Origin: Maea johnstoni
Lineage: Eukaryota; Annelida; Polychaeta; Spionida; Magelonidae
Length of the DNA stretch: 64,000 nucleotides
Assembly: GCA_963942565.1 (NCBI GenBank)
Contig: OZ012686.1
Coordinates: 27,244,308 to 27,308,307, forward strand
Reading direction: 5' to 3'
This document shows positions 39,168 to 51,116 of this stretch, in pieces. A model generated the notes under the pieces. That model did not search any database and had not been told where the DNA came from. It saw only the letters and a list, made by a program, of their open reading frames with translations. How positions within the stretch are numbered: the stretch's first letter is position 1; each line of letters begins with the position of its first letter. A program made the position numbers and the translations under genes.

Positions 39168-40571
39168 AAAAAAAGTTGACAATTTTCTACCAGGCCAAAC
39201 GAAAAATTCTGTATATAGACTGAAAAATACATAGGCCAAAAACGCTCAAAAATAAAATTTGCCATGTTGAGTTATCTAACAAAACGAATGCACTATGTGG
39301 TCAAGTAATTATTTTCTCCACTAAATTGTGACACTTAAAAAGTTTGTGTATGTGGGGAAAAGTAAACTTACATCAGCCCTTTCCTTCCCATCACTCATGC
39401 TGGCCAGTCAACATTACAGATAAAATGAAATAAATTTGCAGAAAATAAGCAGGACAACATATTTTAATTTGATTGACAATTTATTGGCATCAACACCTCT
39501 TGCCTCAACTGCTGTACATAAATGTACAGGTCCAATTATAATAATAATATGTATAGTTATGTATAGGAGCAAAGAAATATATAATTTACTTGATTATTCA
39601 CAACTAGAATATCCAAGAACATCAACACATACACATAAGAACATCTGACAATATGTCTTAAATGTTTTTATATTCTAAATCTAAAAGGGCTGCATCTTAA
39701 TTAGCCAACATTTTGCTCAACAATCTGCATTTAAATCATTAAAAATGTCCAGCAATTTTGTGAACTGAGCACATTTCATAATTAAGTCATGGGATGTATA
39801 GATGTTAAGAAGGAATGTTTAATTACAACATAATTGACTACTTTCAGTTAAATAAATCATCACTGTTTCCTTATGATGCAACATGTTCTTTGCTAGAGCT
39901 ATTTCTAATTCATTCTGAATCTTCATCAGCCTTTCAACAATATAAGGTAATGATCTTAAAAAAGGCTGTTTCAAAGATGAAGTCCTCCCTGTACAAATGC
40001 ATATGGCCAGAATATGTGAATTTCTGATTACAAGGCCTTCCCTTTATTTTGTTCCCTTTAACATAAAACATCTTATAGAATCTTAAATATATTATCATAT
40101 AACCATGCCCTGGATGGTTAATTACATTTCTTATTACTTGATAAATCAAGAATCACACTCCCTGTGTGAAGACAGTACTGGTACAAATTATTTGGCACAA
40201 TAAACTTTTTGTTTGTCAAGCATTTTTCAAGATCAGTTTGATTTTGCATAACAAAACCTTCCCTGAGATGAAATTGACAACTATTGTCTGAACTTTCTTC
40301 ATGTGAAATCTATCACCATTCCTCTGATCCCCTCGATGTCTTAACCCCAATCTTAGAATCATACCAGTGTCTCCAGTGAAATCACATAATCATTTATTTA
40401 CGTTAAACCTATTGACAGAGACCAGGCCCTGATAGTGGGTTTGAGTAGAGAAGTTCATTTAAAAAATCAAAGAAAAGCAATCTGACGAATGTTCAGTACA
40501 TGTGTGTGGATCTTTAACTGAACCCTTCCATCCCCTTTTGGCTTTGGCCCCTAGAATTATGCAGTCATGGA
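38800..40571. other. Intergenic spacer between CNIH4 and the racemase gene
   Basis: The two genes converge here. No exon is recognised. A 32-base poly-C followed by poly-A occupies 39126-39174. The part next to 40572 should be the 3' UTR of the minus-strand gene; AATAAA on the minus strand near 40394 is a candidate polyadenylation signal. Confidence 0.5.
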
Positions 40572-43500
40572 TTACAACATCCAGGGTATTTGATGAATGT
40601 CTGCATTTCCACCACAGAGAATGACCCCCACTTTCTTGAGGGACGGGTCCATCTGTCTCATCCTCTCTGACATGGCCGCTGCTACTCCTGCTGCAGAACT
40701 AGGCTCAATCACAAGCTGAAAATAGCAGCAGAAATGTTACAAAAATATCAAAAAATATTACAAATATAAAAAGTATTACATAAACATCAAAAATGTTACA
40801 AAATTGTCAGAGATGCTACAAACATATAAGACGTATTACAAAAATATATAAAAAGATTTAAAATATATTACAAAATTATCTGAAATGTTACAAATATAAA
40901 AGAAATACTCAAAAAACTAAAAAAAAATACAAAATTATCAGAGATGTTGCAAATGTATCAAACATGTTACAAACTTATAATAAGTATTACAAAAGCATAA
41001 CATGTTACAAAGTTATTAAAAAAGTTACGATTATATAAGAGATTTTACAAAAAATATGAGAGATGTTACAGTTAAAAATCACATAGTATAGCAATTTGTC
41101 AGGCCAGACCAATTTAGCTTGATGTCTTATAGGACACACCAACAAACGTTTCAGCAAATTAGAAATACAATAGACTTGCCAGATTTAAGATTTTTAAAAA
41201 CTTTTTCGGCAACATTTTTCTGTGGCAAATTGGAATGAAAGTGCAATGGTTATCCAATCATCTTCTGTAAAACTCTATAACTGCTGGAGTAAGTGAAGTA
41301 AAATAAAATGCAAAACCAGTCTGTGAATCAAATTAGACCAAATATTCTTACAGTGTCAACACAGTGTGAAATTGATGTTTATGAGAAACCCTAATTTTTT
41401 GAGACACTTGTTCTGGAGGCAAAAAATGACTTACAAAAACAAAAAACAAAAGGTTATATTGTTACAATAACAAAAATTAATATGATACAGTCATATATCA
41501 AAATCTAACAAACATTTTAAGTAGCAATATATAGACTATCAAATTTGCAGGAGAGTCAGAAAAATATTCCTATAACAAATAACATAAATTGCTAGTTGTT
41601 TTGAAATAGCTAATTATTACAATGGCTAAGAATGATACATCAAGAATTTTAAAAGATGGTTACAACGTTTAGTGCATTAAGTATCTATAATTCAAAATTA
41701 CAAAGATAGTTGAGTATGATTTACCTTCATCCTCTGCCACACAAACTTCATAGCCTCAATCATTTCAGCATCAGTCTGAAATCATATCATAAACATTGCT
41801 ATAAACATGAATGCACTTAAATAATTGATTTTAGTCAGCCATAAAAGAAACTGCTATAAATGTCAAAACATTTGATTTACTTTTTCATAAATCATATAAC
41901 ACTAAGAGTGCTATGAAAACCAGTATAATGATTGACTTTCTTGAAGAATGGTATCACTTTTTCAATAGAAACCTAATGGTTGGTATCTAAAGGGGGTGGG
42001 GGGAAATTAAACCACTGGGGAGGTCCAGAAGGCCAGAAAATAATGTCCATTGGCTTGTCCCTTCCATCATTTATTTTTCAGGAAAAGGGGGGTGCAGTTA
42101 TATGGGGTTTGTGTGCTTATTTGGACAAATATGGTGGTTACCACTGCTGTAAACACCTACCACAGTAAAGACCTCTTTTTCAGCTAGCTGGAGTAGGATG
42201 GGCCAGGTCAGATGGCCGACTTGCTGGAACCGAATTCCATCCCCGATTGTATCCACGAATGTTGGTGGATTACTCCATAGCCTCTCCCCTGCCTGTAGAC
42301 TCCTCTCAAGTTCCTTCCCTTTCGGCTCTACTGCAAAAACTGTGGAGAGAAAGTGTGTTACAGTTTTCAATTAGTCTATCCAATTGGAGGAAGAAATTCT
42401 TTTGGTAAATGTCCTTCAGTTTTACTGCAAAAACAGCATATATAAAGTGAGAAAATATTCATTTATACATCGAATTGTTTGTAAAACCTATAGGTTAGAC
42501 CCTCCATTTATTTTACTCAATAATCCGCATACAGAAACTGTCTTTGTAAATTGTCTAAATCTTCTCTAGACCCTGTCATGCAGCTCTACTGCTGCAAAAT
42601 CTTTGTCAGAAAGGGGACTCCTTAAGTTGCATACAAAATTCCTTAATTTTTCTCTCTATGTACCTATCTTTGGCTCTTCTGCAAGACTGTATGAAAAAAA
42701 AATTGTCAATTGTATGTCATACTTTCCTAAAAATCTCTCCTCTCTTTGTTTCTATTGCAAAAGCTGCATACACTGACAGCAACTGTTAATTCCTATGTAA
42801 TATTACCGCATTCCTTCTTACTGCTTACCTTTTGGAGGAAAATGATTACCTTTCCAGAAATGAATCCATTAAATTAGCTCATGCATTTTCCCTTGTTAAA
42901 CACAATGCAACTTATACTTACATACTGATGTGACTCTCTACTAGTAGGTACCATAGATATACTGTAAATCACTTAAGTATAGCGGGAACAATAAGATAGC
43001 GATAATAGCGCTCTGCCCATATGCGCTATTGTAAAATCCCCGTCTTTATTAAATTCTTACTTGGACTTGCAGCTGCTGTTCCCGTTCACCGCTATACTTG
43101 GATCACGCTATCCAGGGCAGTACTGTAACTACGCTATATAATGTTCACGCTATATTTAAGTGATTTACAGTATAGACAGAGGCAATTAGATATGATAGAC
43201 ATTTGATACCATTGCTAGGTCTTATATGTTTAGTAGCAATGCAAATTAGATATGATAGATATTTGATACCTTTGATAGAAGGTTTAATATGTTTAGCAGC
43301 AATGCAAATTCCTGATGTCATTCCCCCACCACTGATAGGCACAAGAATAGCATCTAAATCTGGAACATCCTCAAGAAATTCCACCGCTTGCGTACCCTAG
43401 AAAATGCAACAGACGCAGGCAAGTGTCAAGCAATAGACAAAGTGTTAACCCATTTACATACCATCCCAAAAACATCCTGACTATATCATGATTATTTTAG

Positions 43501-46222
43501 TGGCAAGAGCATTCTTTTAAAGAAAATTTCTGATGGGGAAGTGTTGGTCTAAACAATACACATAACTCTCCTTCAAATATCTTGTAATTTTTGCTTAATT
43601 TTTTTTAAAGTTATTTTAACAGGTATTGCAGGTACAGATTACACATGTCAAGGAGGTCTCTAGGCTTGAATGGGTTAAGCAAGCAATAGAGATAAGACAT
43701 ACACAGTGTTTGTATTGTCCAATCATTCAATACAATCATGCAGACCACCAAGAGAACTTAGTTATTTTATCAAATTGAACAGAAGGAAAAGGATAAGTAT
43801 AAACTATTGACACAAAGTATAGTAAGAAACTGCAGGAATAAATGAATCAAATCTATTTTGCTATTTACTTTTAATAAAAACACCTTTGTGAAGAATTGCT
43901 ACAATAATTCTGGTTACCAGGTAACAGGGTCTTTAACAGGACTAGTATTACCCGTATTTGGGTATCGCTTTTGCAAGAAGGGGAGTGATCTCTTGGCCTA
44001 ATATTCTCTAGATAGCATTTTTGAAAGAAGGGGACTGATCTCTCAGCCCCAAAACATCTGGCATTATAAGTGCTTCAATGAATATTGTCTGCCGAACTAT
44101 AACCACTCAGCAACCATTAACAGATGATCATGAATGGGCCCCAAAGGTTGAGGATTGTGGCAGGTATGGAATAGGGATAGTGCCAGGGTTCTGCTAGCAG
44201 AGATTCATTTGACTAGTGCACAAGTAGGAGTTGCTTGGGCCCAGGTATGGATACTTGAAGCTATGAAAATGAATGCAACTATTGGACAGTGTGCAAATAC
44301 AGACAAACCATTCTTTGATTAACAACACAACATAAAAAGAGATCAGTAAGTTATACCTTTTACATGATGGCAAAGCTTTTTTGCAGCAATGCATATTCCC
44401 GAAGTGAGCCCCCCACCACCAATAGCTACTAATACAGCATTGAGACCTGGCACCTGATTCAGAAACTCACTTCCTAGAGTCCCCTAGAATAAATCCACCA
44501 CAACACTAATGATTTGTCAGATAAGCAAGCAGAGATGCATAAAACTGTTCAACTAGATATTATGCAGCCCCAAAAGTGTTACTGTTAGAAGATTTTTGGA
44601 TTTTATGTCCTTGATAACGCACTAGTAATCTACATGCATTATTCAATCTTGATCTACAAGTACCAGTACATGTATTGTATAAAATGTACATGTATACAAT
44701 TTTGAGTATTTGACTCATTTCACTTGCATTATGTGAGGGCTTATAAGAAATCATTAAATCAATTGACTATCTTTCCCCTGGAAGCACATTATTCCTTACA
44801 ATGCTAGGGCTACTTTTTTCCAAAGCGTGAGGAAACAGATGAGTAACCATGTGCCTTGGTTTCAGTCATTTTTCAGCTTTTTTGCATCATTTTGTATTGA
44901 CCAAATTAGCCACTAGCAGCATAAGGGTTAATAGGAAGCACATAATTAGTATCTATTGTAAGCTGGTTTGAGTGTATAAAATCCCTACCTGCCCAGCAAT
45001 CACATCATAATGATCAAAAGGTGGGATGATCACCTTCCCAGTTTCCTTGGCAATCCTATTGCAAGTAGCTTCCCTGAAAAACATATAAACATAAAAATTC
45101 ATATATTGCGTTATGGGTGCACTATAGTTACCTTATACTGAGTTGAGTGTCTAGATGTTACCTCATGTTCTCAAATCAAAATTGTCTGTGATTTTTTAGA
45201 TAATTAAAACGGTAAAAAAATTTGAAAATTTTGAAAAAATAAATGCTGTAATCTATGCCAAATGATGGCTTAGGATAGCAAAATGATTACATGTGCCAAA
45301 AGGTTCAACAGAAAATAATCAGATGGTTCTGAGTCAATGATAATGTGAAAATAATAGTTCTCTGAACCAGCAATAGATGGCACTACAAGCTGGATTGCCC
45401 ACGGGAAATGTTATAAGTGCTTTTATCACCTGAAGCTCTACTACAAAATATTTAAGCTATAAATTCTGACGGGGCGGTTTAAGGTAATATTTCAGAGAAA
45501 AATAGATTTTCTTTAATTTTTAACATTAATGAGGAGAATCAATGATTATCCTTGGCTTATTGGCTTGGTTGCCAATGCTCCTAAAAATGCATTTGGCTTT
45601 AACATTTCCCTGAGCAGTAGCTTCAAACACAATCATTAGAAAAAGATTTCTCATGAATGCATGACAATTTGTTTTATTAAAAATCACATGTTTCATTAAA
45701 TAATTTTGGAATCAACGAAGTGAAATGGGTGACCAAATTCAGGGACCTGAATTCTGCCTCAGCCGAAATGACCAATTTGTAGGGCTGTCATTGATAAGAA
45801 ATGTTTACTGATTAGTTTATCGATAAAACTATTACAGATATGGTAGTTCGATTCCATACATAGTTACCTGTAACTGCTGATCTCCAAGTCCAAGATATCG
45901 ATAATCGGCAAGGATTTCTTGCCGATTCAGGGATATGTGCAGTACTGATGACAGCCCTACCAATTTGCTAGTTAAAATCAGTAATAGAGCTGATTCATGA
46001 ATTAAATGTGATTAATAGTACCTATCCTGTGGTGTTGGTTGGCAAAGGACCAGTTCAGCACCATACTCCTTGATGGCATCAGCCTTTACAGTGGGGGCAT
46101 TATTTGGAATGACTACAGTACATGGCAAACTCGCGGTCTTTGCTGCCCAGGCTAATGCTTGACCATGATTACCACTACTATGAGTCACCTAAAAAAGAGA
46201 AAACAAAGACCATTCTTTTACC

Positions 46223-46317
<95 letters not shown>

Positions 46318-46326
46318 TGTATATAA

Positions 46327-46413
<87 letters not shown>

Positions 46414-48049
46414 CATCTCTGATCTTATGTGTGTGTGTGTGTGTATGTGTGTATGTATGTAAATGAGCATGTATGTATATTTGTTATGTATGTATGAATG
46501 TTTGTATGTGTAAAGGTAAAGGTATTCGGTTTATAGTCTTGTATCCACCGAAGCGCTCACACAACCTTCTTCTCCTAGCAGGCACTGTACACACAGAAAC
46601 CATTTTAATTCCCCGAGGGATATTCCAGAGTAACTGGCAGCATATAGCGCACATGCTCTAAGCACTGCCTTATTTATGCTAGGTACCCATTTTGCAGTTG
46701 GGTAGACTGAAGCAATATGGAATAAACTGTCTTGCCGAAGGACAGGCCAAAGTGCCCAAGCCGAGAATTGAACCAGCGACCCTCAGATTACTAGTCTGCC
46801 ACCAACTGAGCTACTTTGTCATGTGTGTGTGTGTGTGTTGTGTATGAAGATCAAGCAATATAAATGAGAAAGAGAGCAACTTACCACACCTGCTGTGTTG
46901 GGTTCTTTTTCCTTTAGGGACAGCACCTAAAAAAAGATAATTGTGAAAATTTCAGAAGAAAATGTCAAAGTAACTTGACTCATTCCGACGCTTTATGCAT
47001 GATAAAGACTGTTATAATGATTTTAATAAGTATTTACTATTTTTGATGAACTAATTTTTATCTTCTAGGTGTGCTTTAAGAACTATTTGTGTTGACTAAC
47101 TCTCAATTCTCTAATAAAACATTTTAGAATTTAACATGAACACTAAACCACATTAACTGTTCAAGTTTAAGAAGTTATCATGGAGTCACCCCACATGTGT
47201 ATCCATTGCACTAGCTCGCTGCTGTTTTAAAAGCTTTGGCCACACAATTTGGGACAATGTGCTTCAATACAACAATGTATATTGTCCTGTGAGTTAGGTT
47301 GAACATGAGTGTGGCTTCTTAAAAAAAGATTGATTTTTATAGCAAAGCTGTGTAATTGAGTAAGCAACTATGTAACTAGTCAATACCATCATGATTGGAT
47401 TGATTATTTGACTACTTCCTAAATAGGCAATAGAATAGCTGGATCATAACTCATAATTTAGGGTTAAAGTTCAAAAATATGCCTGATACACTAATTGTTC
47501 GCTCACTGCTTGACACATGGCATACATAAGTCATGTGAAAAATTGCACTCTATAGGCACTCATGTGAGATTTATGAGAGTAATTTGTGCAATTATTGTTA
47601 CTTCACCATAACCAGTTGTAATACATGTACATTACTCTTCATTAAAATGGCTCATTTATCCAGAAGAGCAACTGAAATAATGCAATTTTGTGTCTGCCTA
47701 ACATAAAAGCATTTCTAAAATCTTGGCAAAGAAGAATCAACTGAATTCTTTTTCGACAAAGATTACAACTAGACTGATTTCACTAAAAGTGTCATGAAAT
47801 ATCGACTCTGTCACTGGCCAATGCTCCATGCTGCGAACATGAAGTCATACTGACCGCATTGAGAGCTCCCCTTGCTTTGAAAGATCCTGTCTTCTGTAAG
47901 CATTCTCCCTTGAAATAGACCTGTCTTCCGACCAGCTTATCAAAAGTTGAACATGTGAACACTGGGGTTCTGTTCACGATCCCGGCGATCCGTTTGTGTG
48001 CATGCACAACGTTTTCGAAAGTCACTCCAAGACTCATATCCTCGTCCAT
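40572..48049 (-). CDS. SRR: Serine racemase-family PLP enzyme with two alternative exons 5
   Basis: Exons in transcript order: 48049-47855, 46926-46885, 46188-46022, 45073-44989, then 44483-44357 (5a) or 43396-43270 (5b), 42339-42161, 41775-41725 and 40715-40572. All are GT-AG and in phase, giving 329 residues (human SRR 340). Family features: PLP lysine K58 in GSFKARGA, S84 in HSSGNHGQ, R135, the phosphate loop at 185-188 and E210. Fold-type II PLP enzymes of this group racemise or dehydrate L-serine. Differences from human: the metal ligand position D216 is leucine, the 153-157 loop is PFDHY, the S241/S242 region is FQQ, and the residue facing the PLP ring nitrogen is cysteine (LCGGN), as in some threonine dehydratases. 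The triple serine of aspartate racemases is absent. It could therefore be a serine/threonine dehydratase or hydroxyaspartate ammonia-lyase rather than a racemase. Family assignment is firm; substrate is not. Confidence 0.9.
40731..41065. repeat. Degenerate AT-rich tandem repeat in racemase intron 7
   Basis: Many imperfect copies of a motif of about 20 bp like AATGTTACAAAAATATCAAA run from just beyond the last exon's acceptor. Confidence 0.65.
42960..43172. mobile_element. Tc1/mariner-like MITE with TA target duplication
   Basis: 213 bp. TACTGTAAATCACTTAAG at one end and CTTAAATATAGCG-type inverse (TTTAAGTGATTTACAGTA) at the other, with TA on both sides. It lies in the intron after exon 5b, right next to the exon-end duplication. 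Confidence 0.75.
43196..43290 (-). repeat. 60-bp tandem duplication of the exon 5b 3' end and donor
   Basis: The block coding [11 protein letters not shown] plus the GGTATCAAA donor is followed 60 bp later by a second copy coding [11 protein letters not shown] and the same donor. The frame is open through both. Use of the second donor (exon low end 43210) would add 20 residues. Confidence 0.75.
43270..43396 (-). CDS. Alternative exon 5b of the racemase-like gene (ISGGG loop)
   Basis: Also 127 nt, with the same entry and exit phases as 5a, preceded by TTTCTAG and followed by GTATCA. It encodes [13 protein letters not shown], then [19 protein letters not shown]. It is identical to 5a at about 25 of 42 residues, and serine replaces the first glycine of the loop. 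Including both exons adds 254 nt and shifts the frame. Confidence 0.88.
43445..43678. mobile_element. TTAA-flanked MITE family B
   Basis: TTAA at both ends, with termini CCCATTTACATACC and GGCTTGAATGGG. It lies between alternative exons 5a and 5b. Confidence 0.65.
44357..44483 (-). CDS. Alternative exon 5a of the racemase-like gene (IGGGG loop)
   Basis: 127 nt: 42 codons plus one base, phase 0 in and phase 1 out, preceded by TATTCTAG and followed by GTATAA. It encodes [13 protein letters not shown], then [19 protein letters not shown]. The tetraglycine loop at 185-188 matches the human PLP-phosphate loop. It splices in frame from exon 4 (GTxxxE follows IAGQ) to exon 6 (VFAVEP). Confidence 0.88.
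44788..44931 (-). mobile_element. Internally shortened TTAA family A MITE
   Basis: The right side is intact (CACTAGCAGCATAAGGGTTAA). The middle block with CCTGTCATGTTGG is missing and the left end is degenerate. It lies in racemase intron 4. Confidence 0.75.
45780..45959. mobile_element. hAT MITE with exact 8-bp target duplication
   Basis: 180 bp. TAGGGCTGTCATTGATAA and, inverted, TGATGACAGCCCTA. CCAATTTG occurs on both sides (45772-45779 and 45960-45967). It lies in racemase intron 3 beside exon 3. Confidence 0.88.
46224..46450. repeat. (TA)n with (TG)n end
   Basis: About 190 bp of TA plus a TG run in racemase intron 2, starting 36 bp from exon 3. Confidence 0.95.
46510..46823 (-). mobile_element. 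tRNA-derived SINE in racemase intron 2
   Basis: On the minus strand the head shows box A TAGCTCAGTTGG and box B GGTTCAATTC with tRNA-like spacing, followed by a body of about 230 bp. A (TG)n run lies next to the head. The SINE family is not recognised. Confidence 0.7.
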
Positions 48050-48716
48050 GAACGGTGCAGCTAGGAAATGGGGATTCCCTGTAGCACTTCCGGCATTCCC
48101 CTAATGTCCTGACGCATGCGCAGTGACCTCTGAGGAAGAGACATCATTACAAAAGCTTAAATTTGATTGGTGGAAGCTGCTCATTGCATCTGGGTGCATA
48201 TACGTGTTGTATGCTCATCAAACTGTTCTCTTCCAACGTAGGTTTCAATCAGGAAACCAAACGTACATAATATTTCATATTTTGTATTATTATCAAATAG
48301 TATTTCATCCGTGTGCCAAACAACAACCAAATAGCAAAACCCGCACTGAAGCATTCCAACCAATCAGATGTAAGATGACAAGTGGGATTTCGACACATCC
48401 CCGTCCAACTTTCAAATTTACAGCGAGTCGATGAAGGCGGAGTACGTAGGCTGAAAGATGCCTCAGATAAAACCAGTGGATTAGTCTTTAAAAACCTTTG
48501 TTCATTCACGGATCTGTCCTAGATTACTTACTTAAACTAGGACGCAAGTTTTTAACGCAAAAAAGTTGAAGTGCACCCATCGCATGGAAGTTTTACCACG
48601 TCCTTTCTGAGTTACACGGTGAAGATTAGAACGTCAAGGTGGATGTTCATGATCACATGTTGTTTTTATACCTGTCAACCTGAGCTTAACTTGGGACGTG
48701 GATTTTACCCCTCAAG
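48050..48716. promoter_or_regulatory. Probable bidirectional promoter
   Basis: 668 bp separate two divergent start codons. Visible candidate sites are an ETS-type CACTTCCGG (48085-48093) and an NRF1-type CGCATGCGCA (48113-48122), both close to the racemase start. Both motifs are typical of TATA-less housekeeping promoters. The transcription starts are not determinable here. Confidence 0.55.
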
Positions 48717-48797
48717 ATGGATAGAAATCCCAGGAAGCTAGTTGGCAGATCGCCATCGCTTAAGAGAAGAAACAAACCGGTGCCACTGACAGAGAGG
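48717..48797 (+). CDS. First coding exon of an unidentified plus-strand gene
   Basis: ATG in a strong context (A at -3, G at +4), 27 codons, then a consensus donor GTAAGT at 48798. The peptide is basic (KRRNKP in the middle) and starts MDRNPRKLVG. I do not recognise it. Its position opposite the racemase start, the good start context and the donor make it a credible first exon. No second exon is recognised in the next 15 kb, so intron 1 must be long or the remaining exons too short to see. Confidence 0.45.
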
Positions 48798-50092
48798 GTA
48801 AGTTTACTTCTTTAGATCTTAGTCATACGTTTCCCATTGAAGGAAATGAATGAAGATTTGAAGCCATAATCTGATAATGTAATTTGTGTGAACTTGTGAA
48901 GTCTATAGAAACTGGTCAGCGATTAACATTTGGACACACCTGTGTTTGAAGTCGACAAGAAACTTTGTTTCAAACCTTTGTTTCCACCATTTACTATTTG
49001 ATGAATCCACAACATTTGCCAATTGATGTCTTGTAATGTATTCGGCCCTGACTTCAACCAGGCAAAGGTCCGGGGGCTGCTTTATATATATGTACCCTTA
49101 TGGTCCACCATATGGCTTTACCATTATGGTAGTTGTACCCTTATGACCGGGTACCCCTGCTTCAATGTGCAATTAAAGCCTAGTTCAGTCGAATGTGCTC
49201 CCCAGCAGTTTTAGTTGACATGTGTACTTAAACTACATTTACAGTCTTAAGTTATGAGAACCCAACAGAACTGAAGAAAAGAATTTATGCAGGAAACATT
49301 TCTTATCTCACTACTCAGTTTTAGTAGTTATAAGTAACTAACTAGTACCAAGATATAGTGATGAATAACAAGTTGGTAAGTCTTTAAAAACGAAGTAGAC
49401 AATTCCTAATTTCCTTGGCCCTTGGGACTTATTTTAATAACTGACCAAGCAATGAAAGTTTAAGATGTAAATTAAATCCTACATTCTGCTGTGATCTTAC
49501 AACTTAAAGATAGGTTAGTATTGTGTTGTGGCTTAAATAAATGGTCCTAAATAAATAAAGCATGCCTAACAAGCTAACAGGCTAATATGTACATGTCTAT
49601 CCTATACTTTAGAAGTAAATTTGCAACCCAGAAGATGTATGTTTGGTGAGCCAGATGAAGGGAATGTCAAGGATAATTGCATCAAATTTCAAACACGTTT
49701 GGGAGATTTGAATGTTTCAGTACTTAGTATCAATAATTTGCTGAAGTTTGCTGTATTGGTTGTCATCCAAAAATGGGAGATGCCTGTAATCAAGTCCATC
49801 TGTTTAAAGAAAAAACACTTATAATAGCCCATATTTCAGGGATTTACTGCATGCATTCTGTGTCGGAAGTTTTGTTCATCAACGTTTGAATTTTCAAGTA
49901 AAGTCCCCTATATATATTTAGGTCAGCGGCCCTACTTTGCAAGCTTATTGATCATCAGACTTGCTATATATATGTATGTCTGACTACTTAAGTACCCAGT
50001 AGTCAAAAGCGAGCCAGAGACTTCAACTCAAACTTTAATCTATGTCTCTGAGGGAACCTAGTAGCAATTCATTATGGGCTATGTTCTCTTAA

Positions 50093-51116
50093 AGGGCAAA
50101 TGCACCATCAGAATGATTTTGGTTCAAAATGAGCGTATACATGTCACCTTTCAAATAAGACCTCCCCCAAACCTGTCCTCTTGAGCACTTCTCAGTTATA
50201 GCTTACAGAAGTTCAGAAAGCAACAGTCCTGAGGCAGCTATACAGGGCCTCCATGCATCCCAAGATGCACTCTGTTTTTGACACCTTCTTAGCACCAGCC
50301 TGTGTCACTAGTGCTTAAGAGATAGCAGCAATAGGGGGCTGGTCTCCCCTTTCCTGCTTAGATTTTCATTACTGGCTTTCAATAAGTTGTCACAATTCCC
50401 AAAGATTGATATTCTTCAATTTCCTATTGTATATTCCAACAATCCTTGGAAGTTATACTATGTGGCTTGTCTTTGATTTGTAGCTTATTGTTGGGTAGAA
50501 ACCATTACTTCCTAATTGCTATGAAATCAGTTTGTGCTAATCACTTACAGGAAATTGCAACACTTGTGTCAGTTAGCAGTTACTCATGGGAATAGTGTAG
50601 GACTTAGTAGTATGTGTATTCCTTCACTTCCTGTTATCAAGATGCTATCTTTGAGTAAAGAACCTGGCACCATTGAGTAAAGGATCATGTGGGTCTAAGG
50701 GAGAAGTTCCCTAGGTGAGTCAGATATTTCCATTCCTCCAAATTCCTGAATTGCTCAATTCTGTCATACTATGTAAGTTTTACTTCTTGAAGTTTTATTT
50801 GCTTCCAAAAAAATGTGATCAGGGATGAGCCAGGAATAAAGATTAGCAAGTAAGGGAAATCCATGCAGGCTTCTCTGCTACTGCTATCTCTGAGGCACTA
50901 GTGACACAGGCTGGTGCTTAGAAGGTGTCTAAAACAGAGTGCATCTTGGGATGCATGGAGGCCCTGTATAGCTGCCTCAGAACTGTTGCTTGCTGAACTT
51001 CTGTAAGCTATAACTGAGTAGTGCTGAAGTGGACAGGTTCAGGGGAGGTCTTATTTGAAAGATGACATATAAAAGATCATTTTGAACCTAAATCTTTCTG
51101 ATGGTGCATTTGCCCT
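50093..51116. mobile_element. Foldback element with TTAA flanks (Kolobok/piggyBac-like)
   Basis: TTAA at 50089-50092 and 51117-51120. Long inverted arms of about 240 bp start AGGGCAAATGCACCATC and include GCATCCCAAGATGCACTCTG. The spacer between the arms is about 550 bp with no coding frame. A single related arm lies at 37290-37426. Confidence 0.8.

Noticed and set aside
46760-46823. Functional tRNA gene
   Set aside because: Boxes A and B are present, but the acceptor stem does not pair convincingly and a SINE body follows.
40572-48049. Aspartate racemase
   Set aside because: The run of three serines at positions 155-157 reported for metazoan aspartate racemases is absent; this protein has DHY there.
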